Shown one piece after another: positions 44,330-53,661 of a stretch of DNA of 64,000 nucleotides. Positions within the stretch are counted from its first letter, which is position 1. Every line of letters starts with the position of its first letter. Below the pieces are notes generated by a model. That model was not told where the DNA came from and searched no databases. It was given only the letters and a program-made list of their open reading frames with translations. The position numbers and the translations under genes are program-made. The stretch comes from Mycolicibacterium fluoranthenivorans (GTDB lineage Bacteria; Actinomycetota; Actinomycetes; Mycobacteriales; Mycobacteriaceae). The stretch lies in contig NZ_JAANOW010000002.1 in the NCBI RefSeq assembly GCF_011758805.1, forward strand, positions 744,001 through 808,000, written 5' to 3'.

Positions 44330-45692
44330 CTCGCATCTCGTCACCGCGCACGGGGAGTTGCGGGCTGAGCGGGCTGCGACGGCGCGGCGGTTGATCGCAC
44401 TGGGTCGCTACACCGGCGTTCGGATGGCTGAGCTGGGCAACACCCACCAGGACTGGGTGGTCGACGACTGGGAATTGGTGGCCGTCGAGGTGGCCACCGA
44501 GCTCGGGATCGGGCGGCAACGGGCCTCCACGGAGATGGCGCACGGCCGGACATTGATCGAACGGCTGCCGCGGCTGGCTGAGGTCTTCCTGGCCGGTGAT
44601 CTCGAGTACGGGCATTTCACCGCGATCGCGGCGCGCACCGCGTTGATCGTCGATCCCGATCTGCTCGGGATCGTCGATGAGCGGGTGGCCGCCCAGGCGC
44701 CGGGCTGGGCGGCGCGTTCACGGGACAGGGTCGCCGAGTTGGTCGACTGGCTGGTGCTGGAGGTCGACCCTGAGGCGATCCGGGTGGCCAAACAGCGCCG
44801 CGCCGAGCGCCGTATCGACGTGACGCCCGCCGGCAACGGGCTGGCCGACGTTATCGGCACTGCCGACGCGGCCGATGCCGCCGTGTTCGACAAGAGGCTT
44901 GATGAGCTGGCGCGCACCGTCTGCCCGAACGACCCCCGTTCGCATGCCGAACGTCGCGCCGACGCGCTGCGTGCTCTCAGCGAAGGCGCGACCCGGCTGG
45001 CATGCATGTGCGGCTCGGCCGAATGCCCGGCCGGTACCGCTGAGGCGCCCGCGGGCAGCATCGTCATCCATGTGCTGGCCGAGCAGGCCACCGTCGAGGG
45101 TGACAGTGAGACGCCGGGGCTGCTGCCGGGCTACGGGGCGATCCCGGCCGAACAGGTGCGCCAGATGGCGGCGCGGGCCCGGTGCACGCCGGTGCCGCGG
45201 CCACCGGCGTTGCCCACCGAACCTGGTTACCGGCCCTCGGCGCGGTTGGCCGATTTCGTGCGGGCCCGGGATCTGACGTGCCGGTGGTACGGCTGCAATG
45301 CGCCGGCGGAGGTGTCCGATATCGATCACACCGTCCCGTGGCCGGCCGGTGTCACCCATCCGTCGAACACCAAGCTGTATTGCCGGACCCATCATCTGGT
45401 CAAGACGTTCTACACCGGGTGGTCCGACATACAGGGGCCCGACGGTTCCCTCACACTCATCTCACCGGCCGGTCGGGTGTACCAGAGCACACCCGATGGG
45501 GCGCTGTTCTTCCCGCAGCTGGCCGCCCGCACCGGCTTGCTCACCCGCGCCCAAGCGCCCCCACCCACCCCGACCCGCGGGTTGGCGATGCCCACCCGCG
45601 CACGACCCCGGGCGCATGAGCGGGCCTACCGCATCGCCCGCGAACGGGCGCTCAATCGCGCCCGCGCCGAGGCGAATCCGCCACCCTTCTAG
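44322..45692 (+). CDS. DUF222/HNH endonuclease domain protein (13E12 repeat family)
   Basis: 456 aa. Residues about 1-280 are DUF222; the C-terminal HNH nuclease (about 310-365) has CRWYGCNAPAEVSDIDHTV, the later Asn and CRTHH residues. In mycobacteria the 13E12 family is multi-copy and several members belong to the LexA regulon. The ATG at 44322 lies inside the perfect LexA box at 44314-44329, and TACCAT (44309-44314) is a plausible -10 for a leaderless transcript. C-terminus is Arg/Pro-rich and basic. Nuclease substrate unknown. Confidence 0.9.
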   Translation: MFDSHLVTAHGELRAERAATARRLIALGRYTGVRMAELGNTHQDWVVDDWELVAVEVATELGIGRQRASTEMAHGRTLIERLPRLAEVFLAGDLEYGHFTAIAARTALIVDPDLLGIVDERVAAQAPGWAARSRDRVAELVDWLVLEVDPEAIRVAKQRRAERRIDVTPAGNGLADVIGTADAADAAVFDKRLDELARTVCPNDPRSHAERRADALRALSEGATRLACMCGSAECPAGTAEAPAGSIVIHVLAEQATVEGDSETPGLLPGYGAIPAEQVRQMAARARCTPVPRPPALPTEPGYRPSARLADFVRARDLTCRWYGCNAPAEVSDIDHTVPWPAGVTHPSNTKLYCRTHHLVKTFYTGWSDIQGPDGSLTLISPAGRVYQSTPDGALFFPQLAARTGLLTRAQAPPPTPTRGLAMPTRARPRAHERAYRIARERALNRARAEANPPPF

Positions 45693-45727
45693 GGTCGCGC
45701 GAACGCGCTCATATCGGCCAGACCCTT

Positions 45728-45749
45728 AGCCCGCAGTAAATAGCGGGCT
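45728..45749 (+). terminator. Hairpin after the HNH gene
   Basis: AGCCCGC (45728-45734) pairs with GCGGGCT (45743-45749) around an A/T-rich 8-nt loop. It lies 36 bp after the stop and before the rnpB promoter. No T-run follows. Confidence 0.45.
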
Positions 45750-45771
45750 GGAGGTACCTGCGCCATGTTGC

Positions 45772-45777
45772 TAAGGT
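45772..45777 (+). promoter_or_regulatory. -10 box of rnpB
   Basis: TAAGGT, 7 nt before the inferred 5' end (45785). No good -35 is apparent, which is common for mycobacterial SigA promoters. Confidence 0.5.
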
Positions 45778-45784
45778 AACCCGC

Positions 45785-46172
<388 letters not shown>

Positions 46173-46188
46173 CCCTATCGGCGCCCCG

Positions 46189-47628
46189 TCACCGTCCCAC
46201 TGCCTTGCGCAGCGACTTCAGGGCGGCGCCGATCTCGTCCTCGGCGTGCAGCGCGATCTCGGCCTCGATCTGATACAGCAGCCCGTAGGTGAAGGTGTCC
46301 TCGCCCGCGGCGTGTGCGGCATCGGTCTGCGTGAGCAGGTGATGGCGGCTGACCACGCTGTCCTGATGATCGCCGAGCAGCGTCTGAATGGTCTTGGCGC
46401 CGGTGGCGACGGCGGTCTCCCCGTGTGCGGCCGCGGTGTAGCGAAGTTGCTTGGCGCGCTTGCGGATCCGGTGCAGCGCCTCGTCGGTGCCCTCGACCTT
46501 CGCGGCCTTGGCAGCTTTGGCGACCTTGCGGTAGGCGCCCTCGACGGTCACCTGCGCGGGCTCGCCTTCCGCGGTGGTGCTGGGGGAGGCCACCACGGCT
46601 TCGAGTGCGTCGAGCAGACGGAAATAGCGCTCCGAGCGCATCGCCGCGAGCGAGCGCCGCCAGCCGGCCTTGTACTTCTGCCTGGCCCCGTCGACCAGAC
46701 GTTCCCGCACCGGTCCGCGCACCAGGTTCGCCGGCAGCGCATCCAGGGCACGCTCGTACTTCTCAGCCAGCACCTCGGCATCGCGGGCCACGCCCAGCAC
46801 CGCCGCCAGCTCCTTGAGTTCGTCGAGGATCCACGCGTTGTCGGTGCCCGCCTCCTCGGCCAGCAGGCTGCGGATCTTGCGGGTGGTCACCCTCATCTGG
46901 TGCACCGAATCCCACACGTCGGCGCGCACCGCGCGGTCCCACTCCAGCAGGGCTTCGACGTTCTCGGCCACGGCGCGGTGCACCGGGTCCAGCGGGGCCG
47001 GCGCCTTCTCCGGCGCTCCCACGTCGAGCACCCGGGCCAGTTTCGAGCCGTGTCCGGCCGGGGCGGCGCCGGCGTCGAGCAGTCGGTTGGCCAAGCGCTC
47101 CAGCACCTCGGTCGCAGCGTCGCCGACCAGTTCCAGCTCCCACTCCCGCCACGCCTGCGGCTCGCTGTCCGGGCGCAGCGCCGTGGCCGTCACGCTGTCG
47201 TCGCAGAACTCCGCGACCGGCGTCCCGTCGACGCCGAACAGCAGCGACACCGAGCGCTGCGTGGAGATGCGGGCCACCGCCGCCAGCGGCCGGTCCCGCA
47301 CGATCGCCGCCACCACATCGCGGATCTCCTCGGGTACGGAGTCCTCCAGCGGGGCCCGCACCTCGGTGCGGGTGTCCTGGCCGGCTGGCAGCTTGACATG
47401 CCAGCCGGCATCGGTGCCGCCGGTGCGGCGGCGCAGCGTGATCTTGTGCGCGGCGAGGTCGTAGTCCGCGGTGTCGTAGTAGACCGCTTCCAGTGTCTGG
47501 GTCGGTGAATGCTGCACCCGTGTCACGGCGGCCAGCCCTTCGAATGAGGGTGACACGGTGGTCTCGAGCACGTCGAACTTGCGCTCCACCTCGGTGTAGC
47601 GGGACGTCTTGGGCTTGGCAGCAGGCAT
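46189..47628 (-). CDS. CYTH and CHAD domain protein (Rv2226-like)
   Basis: 479 aa. Residues about 8-195 are a CYTH triphosphate tunnel metalloenzyme domain beginning with EVERKF (ExExK) and containing YYDTADYDL and LRRRTGG. Residues about 210-470 are a CHAD helical domain rich in conserved His/Arg/Lys (VHQMRVTTRKIRSLL; LHRIRKRAKQLRY), which binds polyphosphate. Such fusions are thought to act on inorganic polyphosphate or triphosphate. ATG 47628 is preceded by GAAGGTG. Confidence 0.92.
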   Translation of the reverse strand: MPAAKPKTSRYTEVERKFDVLETTVSPSFEGLAAVTRVQHSPTQTLEAVYYDTADYDLAAHKITLRRRTGGTDAGWHVKLPAGQDTRTEVRAPLEDSVPEEIRDVVAAIVRDRPLAAVARISTQRSVSLLFGVDGTPVAEFCDDSVTATALRPDSEPQAWREWELELVGDAATEVLERLANRLLDAGAAPAGHGSKLARVLDVGAPEKAPAPLDPVHRAVAENVEALLEWDRAVRADVWDSVHQMRVTTRKIRSLLAEEAGTDNAWILDELKELAAVLGVARDAEVLAEKYERALDALPANLVRGPVRERLVDGARQKYKAGWRRSLAAMRSERYFRLLDALEAVVASPSTTAEGEPAQVTVEGAYRKVAKAAKAAKVEGTDEALHRIRKRAKQLRYTAAAHGETAVATGAKTIQTLLGDHQDSVVSRHHLLTQTDAAHAAGEDTFTYGLLYQIEAEIALHAEDEIGAALKSLRKAVGR

Positions 47629-47689
47629 TTTCACCTTCGGTCTGGCTGGAAGTCGTGAACAGGGTGCCACATCGAGGTGAACAAACGTC

Positions 47690-49690
47690 TCAGCCCGCCC
47701 GGCGGAACTCTCCGGCGGCGTCCCAGGCCCGGCGTTCGGCGCCGAACGCCGTTGCCTGCTGGGCGCGGAACTCGGCGATCGAGTCGGCGTGCGCGGCCAG
47801 GAAGTCGCGGTAGCCGCCCAGGTCGAACTGCCCGTCGGCGATCTGCACCTGCCCGCGACCGGCCGCCATATCGGCGCGCAGGTCCAGCAACTCGTCCGCA
47901 CTCACCGGGTAGAAGCTGATCCGGTCGAAGTAGCGGAGCAGCCACGGGGTGCCCGGCTCGAAGGATGCCGAGTCGGCCGGATGCCGGTGGTTCCACACCT
48001 GGGTGGTACGCCCGACGAACTGGTAGCCACCCGGACCCTCCATACCGTAGATGCACATGTACGCCCCGCCGATCCCGACGGCGTTCTCCGGGGTCCAGGT
48101 CCGCGCCGGGTTGTACTTCGTGGTCACCAACCGGTGGCGGGGATCCAGGGGAGTGGCCACCGGCGCGCCCAGATACACGTCGCCCAGGCCGAGCACCAGA
48201 TAGTCGGCGTCGAACACGGTGTCGTAGACCTGCTGCACATCGGCCAGGCCGTTCACCCGCCGGATGAACTCGATATTCCACGGGCACCACGGCGCGTCGG
48301 CGCGCACGCCGTGCATGTAGCGCTCGATGGCCTCGCGGGTGGCCGGGTCGTCCCAGGACAGCGGCAGCCGCACGGTCCGGCTGGGCACGACGAGTTCGGT
48401 TGCCGCGGGCAGGCTTTCGTCGGCCCGGGCGATCAGATCCAGCACCTCGGCCATCGGCAGCGCGGCCGGGTCGAACTGCACCTGCAGTGAGCGCACACCC
48501 GGCGTGAGCTCGGTGATCCCGGCGATCTGCCGGGAGAGCAGGTGCTCGTAGAGCACGTGCACCCGGGCCCGCAGGGCGAGGTCGAGCACCATATCGCCGT
48601 ATTCGACCAGGACCCCGCCGTCGCCGGCGCGGCGCATGGTGACCTTGGTGCCGTCGGCGGCGGTGAACCGGCTCAGCAGGCCGTCATCACCGTCACCGCC
48701 GGTGGACAGCACAGCCGGCAGCGACGCCCGCCGGTCCGAGTCGATGGTGCGCAGCGACGGCGCCCGGTCGGCCCGCACCGGCACGAAGCGCACGGTGTCA
48801 CCGGGCGCCAGCTGACCCAGCTTCCACCGGTCGCCGCCGACCACGGTGACCGGGCAGACGAATCCGCCCAGGCTCGGACCGTCGGGCCCGAGCAGGATCG
48901 GTGTGTCACCGGTGAAGTCGAGTGCGCCGACGCAGTAGGCGTTGTCGTGGATGTTGGACGGATGCAGACCCGCCTCACCGCCGTCCATGCGCGCCCAGTG
49001 CGGTTTGGGGCCCTCCAGCCGGACGCCGGTGCGGTCGGAGTTGAAATGCACCGTGTAGTCGGTGCCCACCACGGTGTCGATGTCCTCGCGGGTGAAGAAC
49101 TCCGGTGCGCCGTGCGGGCCCTCGGTGACCGCGATCTCCCAGCGCTGCCCGATGCTGGGCTGCTCCTCGATGGCGGCTCTGGCATCGCGGTCGGGCCAGT
49201 CCTGGTGCGGGCCGGGATCGACTCCGGTGGCCAGGGTGTCGCCCTCGCGCAGTGGCCGGCCGTCATGCCCGCCGAACGTCCCCAAGGTGAATGTGGCTGT
49301 GCTGCCCAGATACTCGGGCTCGACCAGACCCCCGGCAATCAGCACATAACAACGCATCCCGGGGCCGGAGAGCATGCCGACATCGAGCAGTCCGCCGGCG
49401 GGCACCGTGACCGACTGCCATTGCGGCACGGGCGCGCCGTCGAGCGTGACCGGCACCGGTGCGCCCGTCACGCAGACGCGGCCACCCGCGGGGAAACGCA
49501 GGGCCGGTCCGCCGCGCGTGCACTCCAGGCCCGGCAGCCCCTCGTCGTTGCCGAGCACCCGGTTGCCGATCCGGAAGGACAGATCGTCCATCGGGCCCGA
49601 CGGCGGAACGCCGATGTGCCAGTAGCCGACTCGCCCCGGCCAATCCTGCACCGTGGTCAGCATGCCCGGCCGCAGCACCTCGATCGTCAC
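47690..49690 (-). CDS. Urea/guanidine carboxylase-type carboxyltransferase (5-oxoprolinase/urea amidolyase family), no biotin domains
   Basis: 666 aa. The order matches the central part of urea carboxylase: an AHS2/PxpC-like domain ([19 protein letters not shown] from residue 1; [13 protein letters not shown]) and then an AHS1/PxpB-like domain ([21 protein letters not shown] from about residue 350). There is no ATP-grasp biotin carboxylase at the N-terminus and no biotin attachment motif at the C-terminus, which ends in about 60 residues typical of the tail of this family. GTG 49690 overlaps the upstream DUF1989 gene (GTGA). It must rely on biotin subunits encoded elsewhere, or work in a biotin-independent way like Pxp proteins. 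Confidence 0.88.
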   Translation of the reverse strand: MTIEVLRPGMLTTVQDWPGRVGYWHIGVPPSGPMDDLSFRIGNRVLGNDEGLPGLECTRGGPALRFPAGGRVCVTGAPVPVTLDGAPVPQWQSVTVPAGGLLDVGMLSGPGMRCYVLIAGGLVEPEYLGSTATFTLGTFGGHDGRPLREGDTLATGVDPGPHQDWPDRDARAAIEEQPSIGQRWEIAVTEGPHGAPEFFTREDIDTVVGTDYTVHFNSDRTGVRLEGPKPHWARMDGGEAGLHPSNIHDNAYCVGALDFTGDTPILLGPDGPSLGGFVCPVTVVGGDRWKLGQLAPGDTVRFVPVRADRAPSLRTIDSDRRASLPAVLSTGGDGDDGLLSRFTAADGTKVTMRRAGDGGVLVEYGDMVLDLALRARVHVLYEHLLSRQIAGITELTPGVRSLQVQFDPAALPMAEVLDLIARADESLPAATELVVPSRTVRLPLSWDDPATREAIERYMHGVRADAPWCPWNIEFIRRVNGLADVQQVYDTVFDADYLVLGLGDVYLGAPVATPLDPRHRLVTTKYNPARTWTPENAVGIGGAYMCIYGMEGPGGYQFVGRTTQVWNHRHPADSASFEPGTPWLLRYFDRISFYPVSADELLDLRADMAAGRGQVQIADGQFDLGGYRDFLAAHADSIAEFRAQQATAFGAERRAWDAAGEFRRAG

Positions 49691-50289
49691 GAGATCACCA
49701 TCTGCACAGGCGTCGGGTTGAACCCGTTGCACGGGTTGTTGATCTGCGGGCAGTTGGACACCAGGACCAAGGTGTCGATCTCGGCACGCAGGGTCAGCGT
49801 CTTGCCGGGTGCCGACAGCCCGTCGACGATGCCGAGGGTGCCGTCGTCGTCCACCGGGACATTCATGTAGAAGTTCACGTTGGAGACGATGTCGCGCTTG
49901 CCCATTCCCCATCTGGTGGCCTCGGCCAGGAAGTTCTCCGCGCACGCGTGCTGGTGCACGGTGTGATGGCCGTAGCGCAGGGTGTTGGATTCCTTCGAGC
50001 ACGCGCCGGCGATGGTGTCGTGGTTGCCGACCTCGTCGTCGACGAGGGTCATCAGCGCGGTGCCGTCGGAGGCGCGTAACACCGAACCGGTGGACAGGAA
50101 GATATTGCGTTGCGCGGCAACGGTGGTCTGCGCGTTGTAGCGCAGTGCCGGGTCGGGCCGGCCGGCGGTCACCCCGTAGAACAGCGTGTCCACGGCCTGG
50201 TTGCCGAACAGGTCGATGATCTGCAACGTCTTGCCGGCGGGCACGATGGCCGACCACGGTGCGCAGGCGGCAACGTCGAAAGTGGTCAT
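49687..50289 (-). CDS. DUF1989 urea carboxylase-associated protein, UAAP2-type
   Basis: 200 aa. DUF1989 fold with [19 protein letters not shown] and [16 protein letters not shown], whose His-Asp-Thr and Cys are the probable zinc ligands. In guanidine-degrading bacteria the two DUF1989 proteins form carboxyguanidine deiminase (CgdAB), acting after guanidine carboxylase. ATG 50289 begins the conserved N-terminus. It lies 22 bp after the UAAP1-type gene and overlaps the carboxyltransferase by 4 bp. Confidence 0.88.
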   Translation of the reverse strand: MTTFDVAACAPWSAIVPAGKTLQIIDLFGNQAVDTLFYGVTAGRPDPALRYNAQTTVAAQRNIFLSTGSVLRASDGTALMTLVDDEVGNHDTIAGACSKESNTLRYGHHTVHQHACAENFLAEATRWGMGKRDIVSNVNFYMNVPVDDDGTLGIVDGLSAPGKTLTLRAEIDTLVLVSNCPQINNPCNGFNPTPVQMVIS

Positions 50290-50311
50290 GGTGATACGGT
50301 CCTCGTCTCGG

Positions 50312-51055
50312 TTAGAAGGCACTGTTCTGTGCAGCGGCCCAGGCGCTTTCGGTGTTGAACAGGGCGCGCAGATATTCGGGGTCGTCGTTGACCGGGCGGG
50401 TCAGTTCGTCGTCGGCCCGCCACGCCAGCACATCGAGGTCGGTGGTCGCGGGTTCGGGGTCCAGCGGGTGCGCGGTGTTGACCAGCACCACCACGACGGG
50501 CAGATGGATCAGCAGGTCGACGGATCCACCGGGCCCGGCGCTGCCGGTGAAGACGAGTCCGCCGTCGGCTTGCACCCGAGCACCTTTGAAGAACGACACC
50601 GAGGGCGCCACATCGCGGATGTCCAGGCCGTGCTTGTGCACGCCGAGCAGCATCTGGGCCTGCCCGGCCGGGGGCAGCCCGCACAGGGTGTCGTGGTGGC
50701 CCGAGGTATCGGCGACGACGGTGGCCAGCACCCGGCCCTGATCGGAGAGCAGGGGATGGCCGGCCCCGAGGTAGGCCTGCCACGGCACCTTCACCGTGTC
50801 GGCGACGTTGAGCCGCTCCCACGGGGCGTCGGCGCGGAACAGCAACAGGTGCGCGCACGCGCCGCCGACCGGATCGGCCAGTCGCAGCCGGGTGCCCCGG
50901 CCCAACACCTTGGTGGCATAGGACCCGGCCGGGACGGCTTCAGCCCAGCGCAGTTCGGTCACGCCCGCGGGTGTCGGCGGCACTCGCAGCTGCGCCGCCG
51001 CGGCCTGGGCGCGGGCGTGTGACCGTGCCCCTTCGGTCGAGTTCGTGTCTGCCAT
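50312..51055 (-). CDS. DUF1989 urea carboxylase-associated protein, UAAP1-type
   Basis: 247 aa. DUF1989 fold with VPAGSYATKVLGRGTRLRLAD, LLSDQGRVLATVVADTSGHHDTLCG (His-Asp-Thr...Cys) and a C-terminal LDVLAWRA. Partner of the downstream DUF1989 protein; together they are predicted to be a heteromeric carboxyguanidine deiminase. The N-terminal about 35 residues are charged and non-conserved. ATG 51055 has GGAGG 6 nt upstream. The gene opens the operon and has an operator-like palindrome (51071-51084) just upstream. Confidence 0.88.
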   Translation of the reverse strand: MADTNSTEGARSHARAQAAAAQLRVPPTPAGVTELRWAEAVPAGSYATKVLGRGTRLRLADPVGGACAHLLLFRADAPWERLNVADTVKVPWQAYLGAGHPLLSDQGRVLATVVADTSGHHDTLCGLPPAGQAQMLLGVHKHGLDIRDVAPSVSFFKGARVQADGGLVFTGSAGPGGSVDLLIHLPVVVVLVNTAHPLDPEPATTDLDVLAWRADDELTRPVNDDPEYLRALFNTESAWAAAQNSAF

Positions 51056-51070
51056 GTTCGGCCTCCTTAA

Positions 51071-51168
51071 CTGTCACTTGAAAGTTTTGATGGCGGGCAT
51101 TCCGTGCTGGTGACGGGTCTGTTACGTCCGCATGTACAAGCTTCGGAGTTATTTCTATCAAATGACAG
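51071..51168. promoter_or_regulatory. Paired operators of the UAAP operon/tetR divergent region
   Basis: Two 14-bp sites share CTnTCA-N2-TGAnAG: CTGTCACTTGAAAG (51071-51084) and CTATCAAATGACAG (51155-51168). Each lies near the promoter of one of the divergent genes. They are likely bound by the TetR protein at 51209. No ykkC/guanidine riboswitch sequence was seen in the 153-bp gap. Confidence 0.7.
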
Positions 51169-51208
51169 GAAATATGGCACCTCGAGCGGCGGATGCCACA
51201 ATGGCCCC

Positions 51209-51877
51209 ATGAGCAGCGAGGGTCGTGGACGTCCGAGGCTCGAGAAACCGCGTCGCCCGGGACGCACCCCGCGCGACGAGATTCTCGATGCCGCCGCGGA
51301 ACTGTTCACCGAACACGGCTACGCCAACACCTCGACGCGGCGGATCGCCGATGCCGTCGGGATGCGCCAGGCCTCGCTGTATCACCACTTCGCCACCAAG
51401 GACGACATCCTCGATGCGCTGCTGGCCGGCACGGTGGAGGCGCCGCTGCAACTGGCCACCGAACTGGTCGCCGAGGGCGGCCCGGCGGTGAACCAGCTCT
51501 ACACGCTGATGGTGTCCGACGTCGCGCAGCTGTGCCGCGGCACCTGGAACCTGGGCGCCCTGTATCTGCTGCCCGAGCTCCGCGTGGACCGGTTCGCGCA
51601 GTTCCGCCGCCGGCGCGCCGAACTGCGCGAGCGCTACCGGGCGCTGGCCGCGGCCGTGATCGCCGAATACGGCGGTCCGGCCGATGCCGACGACCTCCCG
51701 TTCCGGCTCGTCGAATCGGCCATCAACCGCCGGTCCGATGACGGGGCCTGCCCGCCCGAACAACCGTGGATCAGCGCCGACGGTGCGCTGCGCACGCTCG
51801 GCTACGACGGTGATTTCGGTGCGCTACGGGCCGCCGCCGAAACCCGCCTCGCGTTACACGCCGCCGTGGCGACGTAA
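51209..51877 (+). CDS. TetR family regulator of the UAAP/carboxylase operon
   Basis: 222 aa. HTH at about residues 30-70 (TSTRRIADAVGMRQASLYHHF); C-terminal ligand domain with RGTWNLGALYLLPELR. Divergent from the DUF1989/carboxyltransferase operon and separated by two matching operator palindromes, which makes it the obvious local regulator. ATG 51209 starts a natural Arg/Pro-rich N-terminus; upstream in-frame codons run through the operator region. Related TetR proteins sit beside UAAP genes in other actinobacteria (from family knowledge). Confidence 0.88.
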   Translation: MSSEGRGRPRLEKPRRPGRTPRDEILDAAAELFTEHGYANTSTRRIADAVGMRQASLYHHFATKDDILDALLAGTVEAPLQLATELVAEGGPAVNQLYTLMVSDVAQLCRGTWNLGALYLLPELRVDRFAQFRRRRAELRERYRALAAAVIAEYGGPADADDLPFRLVESAINRRSDDGACPPEQPWISADGALRTLGYDGDFGALRAAAETRLALHAAVAT

Positions 51878-51890
51878 TACGGTGTGCGAC

Positions 51891-52670
51891 ATGACCGAAT
51901 TCGAAACGCTGAAGTTCGCTCAGTCGGGGCCCGTCACCAGCATCGTGCTGAACCGGCCGGACGCGGCCAACGGCATGAACGACGCGATGACCCGCGAGCT
52001 GGCGGTCGCGGCCTCGCTGTGCGACACCGAGGCGACGAAGGTGGTCACCCTCACCGGGGCGGGACGGTTCTTCTGCGCGGGCGGGGACCTCAAGTCGATG
52101 GCCGCCGCGCCCGATCCCGGAGTGTTCGTCAAGGGCATCGCCGACGACCTGCACCGGGCGATGTCCACCTTCGCGCGGATGGATGCCGTGCTCATCACCG
52201 CCGTGAACGGGGTGGCCGCCGGTGCCGGATTCTCCCTCGGCGTCTCGGGCGATCTGGTGCTGGCCGCCGAATCGGCATCGTTCACGATGGCCTACACCAA
52301 GGCGGGCCTGAGCCCCGACGGTGGCGCGTCGTATGTGCTGCCGCGTCTGGTCGGACTGCGCCGCGCCCAGGACCTGATGATCACCAACCGGGTGCTCAAG
52401 GCGTCCGAGGCACTGGCGTGGGGACTGGTCACCGAGGTGGTGCCCGACGCCGAGCTGCCCCAGTGGCTGGAGGCGCTGGCCGCCAAGGTGGCCGCCGGTG
52501 CGCGCGGATCCAACTCTGCGGTCAAGAAGCTGCTGTTGAGCACGTACTCGGCCGGCTACGAAGCCCAGCTGGAGCATGAGGCCCGCCATATCGCCGGCAA
52601 TGCCTCCTCTGCCGACGGGAAAGAAGGCATCGCGGCGTTCCTGGGCAAGCGGGCGCCCGAGTTTTCCTGA
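51891..52670 (+). CDS. Enoyl-CoA hydratase/isomerase family protein
   Basis: 259 aa crotonase-fold enzyme. The oxyanion-hole segments FCAGGDLKSMAA (about 65-76) and GVAAGAGFSLGVSGDLVLAAE (about 108-128) are clear. At the catalytic positions the sequence reads KAGLSPDGGASYVLPRLVG, with Asp where hydratases often have Glu, so isomerase-type chemistry is possible. ATG 51891 is 14 bp after the tetR stop, so it may be co-transcribed. Converges on panB with one base between. Confidence 0.88.
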   Translation: MTEFETLKFAQSGPVTSIVLNRPDAANGMNDAMTRELAVAASLCDTEATKVVTLTGAGRFFCAGGDLKSMAAAPDPGVFVKGIADDLHRAMSTFARMDAVLITAVNGVAAGAGFSLGVSGDLVLAAESASFTMAYTKAGLSPDGGASYVLPRLVGLRRAQDLMITNRVLKASEALAWGLVTEVVPDAELPQWLEALAAKVAAGARGSNSAVKKLLLSTYSAGYEAQLEHEARHIAGNASSADGKEGIAAFLGKRAPEFS

Positions 52671-52671
52671 C

Positions 52672-53502
52672 TCAGTACGAGTGTTCCTCGGCCGGGAATA
52701 CTCCGCTGGCCACCTCATCGGCGTATTGCGTTGCCGCGCTGCGCAATACGTCGCCGACCTGAGCGAACTTCTTGACGAACTTGGCGGTCTTGCCCGACGT
52801 CATCCCGGCCATGTCCTGCCAGACCAGCACCTGCGCGTCGCAGTTCGGACCGGCGCCGATGCCGATCGTCGGGATGGTGAGCTTGCCGGTGATCTGGGTG
52901 GCCAGCTCGGCGGGCACCATCTCCAGCACCACGGCGACCGCGCCGGCCTCGGCCACCGCGATCGCGTCGTGGATGGTCTGATCGCCCGCGTCGCCGCGGC
53001 CCTGAACGCGGTAGCCGCCCAGGCTGTTCACGCTCTGCGGGGTGAAGCCGATATGCGCGACCACCGGGATACCGGCCGCGGTCAGCGTGGCGATCTGCTC
53101 GGCCACCCGCTCGCCACCTTCGAGCTTGACGGCGTGGGCGCCGGTCTCCTTCATGAAACGGGTCGCGGTGGCCAGTGCCTGGGCCGGGCTGGACTCATAG
53201 CTGCCGAACGGCAGGTCGGCGACCACCAGCGCGTGTGCCGCACCGCGGACGACGGCGCTGACCAGCGGGATCAGTTCGTCGACGGTCACCCGCACCGTGG
53301 TGTCGTAGCCGTAGACGACATTGGCGGCGGAGTCGCCGACCAACAGCACCGGGATACCGGCGTCGTCGAAGATTCGGGCGGTGGAGAAGTCGTAAGCGGT
53401 GAGCATGGCCCACTTGTGGCCTTCGGACTTCCACTTATGCAGATGGTGGGTGCGGACCTTCACGGGCGTGCTGGTGCCACCATAAACGGACTGCTCAGAC
53501 AT
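52672..53502 (-). CDS. panB: 3-methyl-2-oxobutanoate hydroxymethyltransferase PanB
   Basis: 276 aa, ortholog of Rv2225. First step of pantothenate synthesis: transfers a hydroxymethyl group from 5,10-methylene-THF to ketoisovalerate. Signatures [36 protein letters not shown] (metal-binding Asp), [18 protein letters not shown] and [16 protein letters not shown] are intact. The second of two consecutive ATGs (53502) has the better SD spacing from GAAGGA; ATG 53505 would add one residue. Divergent from the acyltransferase gene. Confidence 0.96.
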   Translation of the reverse strand: MSEQSVYGGTSTPVKVRTHHLHKWKSEGHKWAMLTAYDFSTARIFDDAGIPVLLVGDSAANVVYGYDTTVRVTVDELIPLVSAVVRGAAHALVVADLPFGSYESSPAQALATATRFMKETGAHAVKLEGGERVAEQIATLTAAGIPVVAHIGFTPQSVNSLGGYRVQGRGDAGDQTIHDAIAVAEAGAVAVVLEMVPAELATQITGKLTIPTIGIGAGPNCDAQVLVWQDMAGMTSGKTAKFVKKFAQVGDVLRSAATQYADEVASGVFPAEEHSY

Positions 53503-53661
53503 CATTGTCCTTCGATGTGTGTTGTCGGGTAGATCCTCGAGGCCGTGAGCGGTCCCCGGGTCTTCTGACAGCGACAAGTCTGCCACTCGGGCACGTGAAG
53601 TTGAACGCCGGGTTAAGTGGATTTCCTCACACCGTCGCGGCGCGGACCTACCATCGGCGTC

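Noticed and set aside
51056-51208. Guanidine (ykkC-type) riboswitch upstream of the DUF1989 operon
   Set aside because: The 153-bp divergent gap lacks the conserved riboswitch sequence blocks and is occupied by two TetR-type operators.
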